NCBI RefSeq assembly: GCF_000092925.1
Contig: NC_014217.1
Location: 1,302,001-1,366,000 of the forward strand
DNA: 64,000 nt
Source: Ancylobacter novellus DSM 506
GTDB lineage: Bacteria > Pseudomonadota > Alphaproteobacteria > Rhizobiales > Xanthobacteraceae
Direction: 5' to 3'
Program-made: the position numbers and the translations under genes
Notes under the pieces: model-generated
The model's database searches: none
What the model was told of the DNA's origin: nothing
The model's input: the letters and a program-made list of their open reading frames with translations, nothing else
Shown here: piece by piece, positions 54,196-62,020 of the stretch
Layout: each line of letters begins with the position of its first letter
How positions within the stretch are numbered: the first letter of the stretch is position 1

Positions 54196-54591
54196 CTACG
54201 ACAGCACGGACGTCGCGGCGGCGAAGCCGATGGCGATGGCCGAGAAGCATGCGATCAGCGAGATGCCCACATTGGCGCCCGCCCGAGCAAAGTCGCCGTC
54301 GCGCGCCAGCATCAACGTCTGCAGGCTGAACGAGGATACGGTCGTGTAGCTGCCCATGAACCCGACCGCCGCGAATTCCCATGCTGCGGGGAGGGGCAGC
54401 AGCCCCTTGACCGCGGCGGTTGCCGCCAGCGCGCCCATCATCATCGCGCCGCTGATGTTCACCACGATCGTGCCCCATGGAAACGTCGTAGCGAGACGAT
54501 GGTCGATCAGCCCGGAGAGGAAGTAGCGGGCCGGTCCGCCGAGCGAACTGCCCAGCGCCACCCAGATGAGATCGGTCACGGCTCCCAGCAT
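54196..54591 (-). CDS. crcB: CrcB/Fluc fluoride channel subunit, variant Phe box
   Basis: A 131-residue four-helix Fluc protein with GTIVVNISGAM and GFMGSYTTVSSFSLQTL. Relative to its neighbour, the first Phe-box phenylalanine is replaced by Val. It is the first gene of crcB-crcB-DUF190. No fluoride riboswitch could be recognised upstream. Confidence 0.87.
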   Translation of the reverse strand: MLGAVTDLIWVALGSSLGGPARYFLSGLIDHRLATTFPWGTIVVNISGAMMMGALAATAAVKGLLPLPAAWEFAAVGFMGSYTTVSSFSLQTLMLARDGDFARAGANVGISLIACFSAIAIGFAAATSVLS

Positions 54592-54926
54592 CCCTGGCGT
54601 CTCCGGCCATTGGCAACATGAATGGTTCTAGCGGCTCCACCGACCGGTTCTTCCCCGAACGCACCGATGATTTCGACAAAGGGAATCATTCCTTTCCTCG
54701 ACGGATCGTTCGTTGCGGGTATTTTCACGTTCGCTTCGTGACCGGTGATCCGTCGCGGTGAAAAGCCATTTGCGAGAAGCCAAGCGACGGACCCGGCGGT
54801 ATGCGGGGAGAGGGACGGCTTCGAGCAGGTCGTGCGGTCGAAGGGCCGACTCGTTCAACAGCCTAGTTGCAATCGAGTGGCCCGGTAGGCTGACCGCTCG
54901 CGACCTCATCGTCTGCGGTCGATGGT
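54592..54926. other. intergenic region upstream of crcB
   Basis: About 335 bases between the hydrolase stop and the first crcB. It should hold the crcB promoter. I looked for the crcB-motif fluoride riboswitch (GATG and CTGATG pseudoknot pattern) and did not find it. No gene is supported. Confidence 0.4.
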
Positions 54927-55769
54927 TCAGCCCTTGATGAAGGTGAGAATGTCCGGGTTGATGACGTCGGCATGGGTGGTGAGCATGCCGTGCGGGAAGC
55001 CGGGATAGACCTTGAGCGTGGCGTCCGGCAGCAACTCGGCCTGCAGCGCGCTGGCGTTCTTGTGGGGGACGATCTGGTCGTCATCGCCCTGAAGAACGAG
55101 GGTCGGGACGGTCATCGCCTTGAGGTCCTCGGTCTGGTCGGTCTCGGAGAAGGCCTTGATGCCCTCATAATGCGCCTTGGCGCTGCCGATCATGCCCTGG
55201 CGCCACCAATTGTCGATCACGCCCTGCGAGACCTTGGCGCCATCGCGGTTGAAGCCGTAGAACGGACCGGCAGCGACATCAATGTAGAACTGGGCACGGT
55301 TGGCGGCGAGCGCGGCGCGGAAGCCGTCGAACACCTCAATCGGCAGGCCGCCAGGATAGGCTTCGGTCTTCAGCATGATCGGCGGCACGGCGGCTACCAG
55401 TACCGCCTTGGCGACGCGGCCCTGCGGCAGGCCGAATTTGGCGACGTAGCGGGCGACCTGACCGCCGCCGGTCGAGTGGCCGATATGGATGGCGTTATGG
55501 AGGTCGAGATGCTCCACCACCGCGCTGGCGTCGGCGGCGTAATGGTCCATGTCATGACCCTCGCTCACCTGGGCCGAACGGCCATGGCCGCGGCGGTCGC
55601 TGGCGACGACGCGGAAGCCCTCGCCGAGGAAGTACAGCATCTGGGCGTCCCAGTCGTCCGAGCTCAGCGGCCAGCCGTGATGGAAGAAGATCGGCTGGGC
55701 GTCCTTGGGACCCCAGTCCTTGTAGAAGATCTCGACGCCGTCCTTGGTGGTGACGTAGCCATTGCGCAT
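54927..55769 (-). CDS. alpha/beta hydrolase (non-heme haloperoxidase-like)
   Basis: A 280-residue alpha/beta hydrolase. The nucleophile serine is in GHSTGGG, the oxyanion region is HHGWPLSSDDWD, and the acid and histidine lie near GDDDQIVPHKNA and GFPHGML. The closest named relatives are cofactor-free chloroperoxidases and esterases. No signal peptide is seen. GGGAG lies before ATG 55769. It is a single gene with no operon partner. Confidence 0.88.
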   Translation of the reverse strand: MRNGYVTTKDGVEIFYKDWGPKDAQPIFFHHGWPLSSDDWDAQMLYFLGEGFRVVASDRRGHGRSAQVSEGHDMDHYAADASAVVEHLDLHNAIHIGHSTGGGQVARYVAKFGLPQGRVAKAVLVAAVPPIMLKTEAYPGGLPIEVFDGFRAALAANRAQFYIDVAAGPFYGFNRDGAKVSQGVIDNWWRQGMIGSAKAHYEGIKAFSETDQTEDLKAMTVPTLVLQGDDDQIVPHKNASALQAELLPDATLKVYPGFPHGMLTTHADVINPDILTFIKG

Positions 55770-56257
55770 GGTTCTGCTCCCTAGGCGACTGCTCAGCAAG
55801 GCCAAGCCGTGCGATGACGCGCCCCGATCGGCGGCGCGGCATCGGCTGGGCCGATCTGGCGGACGAGACGATCGACAGAAACTGGCCGCGTCGCCAGTTA
55901 AAGATTGTTAAAATTTAGGGCGCGGGGTTGGACCGACTGCACAGTAAGCGACAACAACGGACCTTCCTGGATGCCTCTGGTCCCGTCTTCCGAAATAGGT
56001 AGACAGAATTAACGAAAATAAACTCGCCAGGAATCATCGCGGCCACCACAGTACTCAAGTGTCGGTCGACAAAGCTGATGGACGCCGAACCCATCCGATA
56101 CCCTCGGTGACATTGTCGCTCCGTCCGACGACTAGCGTGTGCAGCCTTTCAGGGGCTTCGTGGCCCAATTGGGACGTGCGTGCACCGCTTTCGCCAGATG
56201 ACGTGGCCTGAAGAACGTCCTGGCCGCGACCAACCCGGTGACCAACGAGGATGGAAC
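55770..56257. other. AT-richer intergenic region upstream of oxdC
   Basis: About 490 bases between divergent genes. It includes an AT-rich patch at 55895-55920 that may hold promoter elements, but no clear -35/-10 pair or operator was found. No gene is supported. Confidence 0.45.
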
Positions 56258-57454
56258 ATGTCTACAGAAGGCTCGCCTCTTTCCGACGGTCTTTTCGGTT
56301 CCCTGTCAGACCAGACCTTCCGCGCCGAACACGATGATTCAGCGGTGAACCCGGGCCCGACCAACGAGGCTCTCGCCAAGCTCAACCCAAACGCCGATGT
56401 GCCGCCACCGACGGATCACGGCGTCGTGGAGCCATTCTGGTACTCCTTCGATCTGACGCATCGACGCGTTCAGGAGGGCGGATGGACGCACCAGGTCACT
56501 TCCCGGGAACTGCCGGTCTCCACGGAGATCGCCGGGGTCAACATGCGCCTTGCCAAGGGGAGCTTTCGTGAACTCCATTGGCATCTCGCCGATGAGTGGG
56601 CGATCATGTTGAGCGGACGGGCTCGCGTGACCGTATTCACGCCGGAAGGGGCGATGTTCGTCGATGACGTCGCGTCCGGCGATCTTTGGTTGTTCCCTGC
56701 GGGCGCCCCACACTCGATCCAGGCATTGGGAGATGAGGGCTGCGAATTCCTGCTGGTCTTCAATCAGGGCGACTTCTCCGAGGAGAGTACGCTCCTGTTG
56801 TCGGACTGGCTGAAACACACGCCCCCGGAAATCCTCGAGAGAAATTGCGGCCTGGACGCCGACGCGATCGGGAAATTGCCCAAGGGCGAGCCGCTCTACA
56901 TCTTTCGAAGCAATGAACCGGAGAAGTCGCTCGACGAAGAGATCGTCGAGGTCGCACGCCATGCTTCCCGGCCGTCGCTCTCCTATACGTTCAAGACGGG
57001 CACGATGAAGCCCACCTTTGAAGGCGAGGCCGGAACTGTGAAGATCATCGACTCCCGCAATTTTCCGGCTTCGTCCAAGATCACGGCCGCGATCGTGACG
57101 GTAAGGCCCGGTTGCCTTCGGGAGCTCCATTGGCACCCCAATGGCAGCGAATGGCAGTACTGGATCAAGGGAAAGGGCCGCATGACGGTATTCCCAGGTC
57201 AGGAAGCCGCCCGCACGATGGATTTCAACGCGAACGACGTTGGTTTCGTTTCGAACATGGCGGGCCACTACATCGAGAATACCGGCGAGGAGGATCTCGT
57301 ATTCCTCGAGATGTTCGCGGCCCCGGAATTCCAGCAGATTTCTCTCAACCAGTGGCTCCGCGCATTGCCTTCACAAACCGTACGGTCGCACACCAATCTC
57401 AGCGACCAGGACATCAGCAGGATTCCCGCCGGGGACCGCCCGCTTTTGCGGTAG
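56258..57454 (+). CDS. oxdC: bicupin oxalate decarboxylase
   Basis: A 398-residue protein with two cupin domains. Each has manganese ligands: His107, His109, Glu113 and His152 in the first, and His291, His293, Glu298 and His337 in the second. The active-site lid reads SEEST (174-178), close to SENST of the Bacillus decarboxylase and unlike the DASN lid of engineered oxidases, so oxalate to formate plus CO2 is predicted. ATG 56258 follows GAGGA. There is no signal peptide, so the protein is probably cytoplasmic. Decarboxylation consumes a proton and can aid acid tolerance. Confidence 0.9.
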   Translation: MSTEGSPLSDGLFGSLSDQTFRAEHDDSAVNPGPTNEALAKLNPNADVPPPTDHGVVEPFWYSFDLTHRRVQEGGWTHQVTSRELPVSTEIAGVNMRLAKGSFRELHWHLADEWAIMLSGRARVTVFTPEGAMFVDDVASGDLWLFPAGAPHSIQALGDEGCEFLLVFNQGDFSEESTLLLSDWLKHTPPEILERNCGLDADAIGKLPKGEPLYIFRSNEPEKSLDEEIVEVARHASRPSLSYTFKTGTMKPTFEGEAGTVKIIDSRNFPASSKITAAIVTVRPGCLRELHWHPNGSEWQYWIKGKGRMTVFPGQEAARTMDFNANDVGFVSNMAGHYIENTGEEDLVFLEMFAAPEFQQISLNQWLRALPSQTVRSHTNLSDQDISRIPAGDRPLLR

Positions 57455-57764
57455 AGGCCGGTTTCGTGGCTCTCCTCCTGATCGCCGGTGAAGGCGGTGG
57501 TGGCTGAAGCTACCCCGCCGGTCATCCGCAGTGGCGTCGCCACACGCCTGCACGAGCGCGGACGGACGTCGACACGGTGCGTCCCGTCTCATCGTCCGCG
57601 TCGCTTGAGAGCTTCAACCGGCAACCGCGCGCGCCGCATAGCTCCGTTACCCTTCGCGCTGCCGAACTGACGACAGAACATTCCCGGCGAAGCGGGGCGA
57701 GACCTACGGTGTCCAGCAGGCAGCCGTGGGTCGAGGGGCAAAGCCACCGCCGCCCGATCTGCCT
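57455..57764. other. intergenic region, nothing recognised
   Basis: About 310 bases between oxdC and the convergent DUF488 gene. No gene, strong hairpin or repeat was seen. Confidence 0.5.
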
Positions 57765-58139
57765 TCATCCCGTTCGGAAGCGCTCGCGAAGATAATCGGC
57801 GAGAACCACCGCCTCATTGTGATCGGCGTCCCGTGCGGCGTAGATCAGCGTGGCCCGGCCGCTCCCCAAGAGCTGCTCGAGGGGCGCGAGCGCACCTTCA
57901 TTCGCCCGCAACTCCTCGCGGTACCGTCGCGCGAATTCCTTGAACCGAGCCGGATCGTGCCCGAACCATTCCCGCAGCTCGGTGCTCGGCGCAATGTCCT
58001 TCAGCCATAAGGTCAGCTTCAGGTCATCCTTCCGCACGCCTCGCGGCCACAACCTGTCGACGAGGACGCGAGCGCCGTCGTCGGGACGCGCGGGCTCATA
58101 GGCGCGCTTCATCAGGAGGTCTGGCTCAGATGACGTCAT
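57765..58139 (-). CDS. DUF488 family protein
   Basis: A 124-residue protein with the DUF488 core KRAYEPARPDDGARVLVDRLWPRGVRKDDL and WFGHDPARFKEFARRYREEL. The family is small, cytoplasmic and of unknown function. ATG 58139 with GGAG 8 nt upstream removes an implausible 44-residue extension. Confidence 0.85.
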   Translation of the reverse strand: MTSSEPDLLMKRAYEPARPDDGARVLVDRLWPRGVRKDDLKLTLWLKDIAPSTELREWFGHDPARFKEFARRYREELRANEGALAPLEQLLGSGRATLIYAARDADHNEAVVLADYLRERFRTG

Positions 58140-58467
58140 GCGAGCATCTCCGCAAGTGAATTGATCGGTGCCGACCACACGTTTACGTATCGCCGGATCA
58201 ATCAATTTGCTGAAGCATAAGCAATATTTACGAGGAGTAATTACCAGATCGAATGACGCGATTATTGACAATGTCGCCTAGAGAAATTTTCGCTTCTCTC
58301 GAGCTGACTGTCGGGCGGAGATCGGACTGTTCCACGCGTGATGCCGCCGCGCGAAAGGTTCTCGCTCGGATGGTAGGGGCAACATGACGCCTCCACTCTG
58401 ATCTAGCGTGCCGCTAGGGAACTGCGGTAGCATCGGGCTGGTACCCCCGTGTTCACCCGTAGGTCAG
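58140..58467. other. intergenic control region of the STAND regulator
   Basis: About 330 bases between divergent genes. An AT-rich stretch (58195-58270) contains TTGACA at about 58266, a possible -35 for the plus-strand regulator, but no good -10 lies 16-18 bp on. No gene is supported. Confidence 0.35.
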
Positions 58468-61311
58468 ATGCTTGACGATGGCACAGGCGACCGCGTTCTG
58501 ACTTTCGGCCCATTCAAGCTTTCCTTCGCGAAGCGATTGCTTGAGAAGAATGGCTCGCCGGTGAGGCTAGGGGCGCGTGCGTTCGACATTCTGGTCACGC
58601 TTATCGAGCGCCAGGGCGAGGTGGTTTCCAAGCGAGAATTGTTGTCTTCCGTCTGGCGGAACATCGCCGTCGAAGAGGTCGCATTGCGTGTCCATATCGC
58701 CAGCCTGCGCAAGGTCTTGCAGGATGGACAGGATGGCGCCCGTTACATCATCAATGTGCCGACGCGAGGCTATTCATTCGTGGGCGTCGCCGATGGCAAG
58801 GGGCCGACGGAAAGCATCGATCAACGCCAAGAAGGCCGCGAACATTGGGGCCATCTTCCACGGCCACTGGCGCGCATGGTCGGTCGGGACGACGCGGTGC
58901 GGGCGATATCCGAGCATCTGACACGGCATCGTTTTGTCACGATCTTGGGCACCGGGGGCTTGGGGAAGACGACCGTCGCCCTGGCGGTCGTGCAGGAGCA
59001 GATCGAACGGTTCGGCGGCGCCGTCCTCTTCCTTGATCTGAGCGCCTACGAAGATTCCAGCTCGCTTATCAACGGGCTCGCGTCGCGGCTCGGGCTGATG
59101 GTCGATGCCAATGACATGCTCGCCACCGTCATTCGTTCGCTCGCGGAGCGACGTATCCTCCTCGTGCTGGACAGTTGTGAACCTCTCGTAGACAGCGTGG
59201 CGGCGTTGGCGGAACGGATTTTCCAGGAGGGTCCGCAGGTCAGCATCCTGGCGACAAGCAGGGAACCCTTGCGAGTCGAGGGTGAGTACATCTTTCGCCT
59301 TTCGCCACTCGATTGTCCTCCGGACGGGCCTGACGTGGAGCCGATCGCGGCCCTCGGGTACCCGGCCGTGCGCCTCTTCATCGAGAGAGCGATCGCGGGC
59401 GGATACGCGGCCGGGAATGAGGCTGACGTACTCGCCATCGGCTCGATCTGTCGACGGCTTGACGGGCTGCCCCTGGCCATAGAGTTAGCGGCGGGCGGAG
59501 TGGGGATCCACGGCATCACCGCGACGGCATCGTTGCTCGGCGATCGGCTGCCGTTGATTTGGCCAGGGCGGCGTACCGGTCAACAGCGACACCAAACGCT
59601 GGGATCCTTGATCGATTGGAGCTACCAGCTCCTCGATGACGCGGAACGGCGGGTCTTCATTCGGCTGTCCCCGTTCGTAGGCTCGTTCAGTCTGGAAGCC
59701 GCGATAGCGGTCGTCTCGGACGAGCTGCTCGACGAGTCTCTCGTGGGTCGAGCGGTGGGTTCTCTGGTCAGCAAGTCCCTCGTCTCAACGGCACCGGGAC
59801 CGACCGCTCGCTACCGCCTGCTTGATACGACGCGGGCGTATGCCATCGATCGGCTCGGTAGAGGAGCGGATCGCGACGACGTTTGTCGTCGGCATGCTCG
59901 ATTTTTCCTTTCCCATCTCAGCTCCCTGCGTCCTGGCGAACCCGGGCTGGGTGAATTCACCGAGGCGCTCGACAACGTGCGAGCCGCGCTGACGTGGAGC
60001 ATCGATAGACCAGAGGACGCCGACCTTTTCGTTCGGCTCGCTGCCGAGGCATCGTCCTTCCTGCTTGCGTCTTCGCGTCTGAGCGAGTGCGAACGATGGT
60101 GCAGGGTCGCCCTGCATAAACTGGAGGAGGGTATGCTTGGCTCTGACGTCGAGCTGAAACTCCAGGGCGCCTTGGGGCTCTCGTCCATGTTCGTCGAGGG
60201 TCATGGCCAACATGCTCACGCAGCCCTTTCAAGGGCCGCCGAACTGGCTGCTGGCCAGAACCAGCCTCGGGTGCATCTGAGAGCGATCGCCCAGCTGCTG
60301 ATGTACCATATCCGCACGGGGTCATTCCGCGAGATGCTCGCGCTGGCCCAGCAGGCCGAGTCTCTGAGCAATATGCGCGGGAACAGTGACATGTTGCCCG
60401 CCGCGCACTGGATGACAGGCATTTCCCACCACTTCATCGGGCACCAAGCGGCCGCTCGCGTACACCTGGAGCAGGCGCTGCAACCCCAATCGTCGCTTTC
60501 GCAGGCGGCAACGGACATCGGCTTCGATTATGCCGAGCGGGCTCGTAATGCCCTCGCACAGGTCCTATGGTTGCAAGGCTCTCCGGATCAAGCACTCGCG
60601 GTAGCGATGCAAAGCGTGCGCAGCGCGTCCATGAAGGGAGAGCCGATCACGCATTGCATATGCCTTTTGTGGACGACGTTTGTATTTCTCTGGACCGGGG
60701 ACATCGCGAATGCCTCGTCCTGTCGAAATCAATTGAGCGATCTCGCCAACCGGTATTCCCTGAAGCCCTATGAAGCCGTCATCCAGGGGATAACCGGGGA
60801 GATACTGGTAAGACAAGGCAGCGGCGACGCAGGCATCCGCCTTTTGCAGTCTTCGGTCACCTCACTCCTTGCCGATCGCTATGCGCTGTTCGTTCCAGTG
60901 CTGAGTTGTGCCCTGGCGGATGCTCTTCTGGCGTCCGGGGATGTGGACGAAGCAAGGTCGACCGTCGATCGAGCGCTTGCAGGGATATCCCAAGGAGGGG
61001 GGTCACTCAGTTGGCCTGAGCTGTTGAGGCTCAACGCGCTGATCCTGGAATCAAGCGACTATGGTGCCGCCGAACGAGAGTACCGTCGCGCGATCGCCCT
61101 TGCCGAGGAACAAACCGCGCTCTCGTGGGCGCTTCGCTGTGCGACGAGCTTGGCGCGGCTGCTGGTGAGACAAGGGAGGCGCGATCACGCCCGCGAGACT
61201 CTCGACGCCGTCTACGGCCGCTTTCGGGAGGGCTTCGACACGGGTGATCTGAAGTCCGCCCGGCAACTTCTGAACGAACTGGCCAAACCGCGTAATCTTC
61301 GGCTTCTCTGA
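58468..61311 (+). CDS. winged-helix STAND ATPase transcriptional regulator
   Basis: A ~947-residue protein. Residues ~10-107 are an OmpR/PhoB-type winged helix (VRLGARAFDILVTLIERQGEVVSKRELL...LRVHIASLRKVLQ...YIINVPTRGYSF). An NB-ARC-like ATPase follows, with Walker A GTGGLGKTT (161-169), Walker B LLVLDSCE and LATSREPL. The C-terminal half is helical and TPR-like. Such proteins act as ligand-gated ATP-dependent regulators. ATG 58468 is preferred over GTG 58408. The target genes are unknown; only a sulfotransferase-like gene follows. Confidence 0.85.
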   Translation: MLDDGTGDRVLTFGPFKLSFAKRLLEKNGSPVRLGARAFDILVTLIERQGEVVSKRELLSSVWRNIAVEEVALRVHIASLRKVLQDGQDGARYIINVPTRGYSFVGVADGKGPTESIDQRQEGREHWGHLPRPLARMVGRDDAVRAISEHLTRHRFVTILGTGGLGKTTVALAVVQEQIERFGGAVLFLDLSAYEDSSSLINGLASRLGLMVDANDMLATVIRSLAERRILLVLDSCEPLVDSVAALAERIFQEGPQVSILATSREPLRVEGEYIFRLSPLDCPPDGPDVEPIAALGYPAVRLFIERAIAGGYAAGNEADVLAIGSICRRLDGLPLAIELAAGGVGIHGITATASLLGDRLPLIWPGRRTGQQRHQTLGSLIDWSYQLLDDAERRVFIRLSPFVGSFSLEAAIAVVSDELLDESLVGRAVGSLVSKSLVSTAPGPTARYRLLDTTRAYAIDRLGRGADRDDVCRRHARFFLSHLSSLRPGEPGLGEFTEALDNVRAALTWSIDRPEDADLFVRLAAEASSFLLASSRLSECERWCRVALHKLEEGMLGSDVELKLQGALGLSSMFVEGHGQHAHAALSRAAELAAGQNQPRVHLRAIAQLLMYHIRTGSFREMLALAQQAESLSNMRGNSDMLPAAHWMTGISHHFIGHQAAARVHLEQALQPQSSLSQAATDIGFDYAERARNALAQVLWLQGSPDQALAVAMQSVRSASMKGEPITHCICLLWTTFVFLWTGDIANASSCRNQLSDLANRYSLKPYEAVIQGITGEILVRQGSGDAGIRLLQSSVTSLLADRYALFVPVLSCALADALLASGDVDEARSTVDRALAGISQGGGSLSWPELLRLNALILESSDYGAAEREYRRAIALAEEQTALSWALRCATSLARLLVRQGRRDHARETLDAVYGRFREGFDTGDLKSARQLLNELAKPRNLRLL

Positions 61312-61344
61312 GACAAGAATTGCGAAAACGGACGGGATGTAGTC

Positions 61345-61983
61345 ATGGCCCTCAAAGTGATTGGCTCGGGCTTCGGTCGGACCGGCACCATGTCGACCAA
61401 GATTGCCCTCGAACGTCTCGGATTCGGCCCCTGCCATCACATGGTCGAGGTCCTGGGCAAGCCGGACCAACTTCGCTTCTGGGAGGCCATCGCCGCGGGC
61501 CAACGCGTCGAATGGGAGGATGTCTACGAGGGCTATGTTTCTCAGGTGGACTGGCCGGGGGCGGCCGTGTGGCATGAAGTTCAACAGGCGTTCCCCGGGG
61601 CCAAGGTGATCCATACGGAACGCCCGGCGGAAGAGTGGTGGGAGAGCTACAGCAGGACGATCGGGATGCTCTTCAATGCCCATCCCGTGCCGACGCTACC
61701 TGCGCACCTGGTCCCGGTACTGGACGTGATGAAGGGGTGGTTCGTCACCGAGACGTTCGGGCCGCGCATCGAGCGCGAGAGCGCGATAGAGGCGTATCGC
61801 AAGAACAATGAGCGGGTTCGCGAAGTGATCGCTCCGGGGCGCCTGCTCGTGTTCAACCCGGCAGAGGGATGGGAGCCTCTGTGTCGTTTTCTCGAAGTGC
61901 CCGTTCCGGATGATGACTTTCCGCGCACGAACACGCGCGACGAGTTCTGGGACCTCGTCGGCGGGCGACCGGAGGAAGGTTGA
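61345..61983 (+). CDS. sulfotransferase family protein
   Basis: A 212-residue protein with the PAPS-loop-like GSGFGRTGTMSTKIALERLGFGPCHHM at the N-terminus and a VIHTERPAEEWWESY segment, which fits the short bacterial sulfotransferase family of unknown substrate. It lies 33 bp after the STAND regulator and may be cotranscribed with it. Confidence 0.85.
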   Translation: MALKVIGSGFGRTGTMSTKIALERLGFGPCHHMVEVLGKPDQLRFWEAIAAGQRVEWEDVYEGYVSQVDWPGAAVWHEVQQAFPGAKVIHTERPAEEWWESYSRTIGMLFNAHPVPTLPAHLVPVLDVMKGWFVTETFGPRIERESAIEAYRKNNERVREVIAPGRLLVFNPAEGWEPLCRFLEVPVPDDDFPRTNTRDEFWDLVGGRPEEG

Positions 61984-62020
61984 TGCTGTTGGCGCCGCCC
62001 TGTGTTCCTAGGTACTCGAC

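Noticed and set aside
54592..54720. Possible fluoride riboswitch before crcB
   Set aside because: The conserved GATG and CTGATG pseudoknot elements of the crcB motif were not found on the minus strand.
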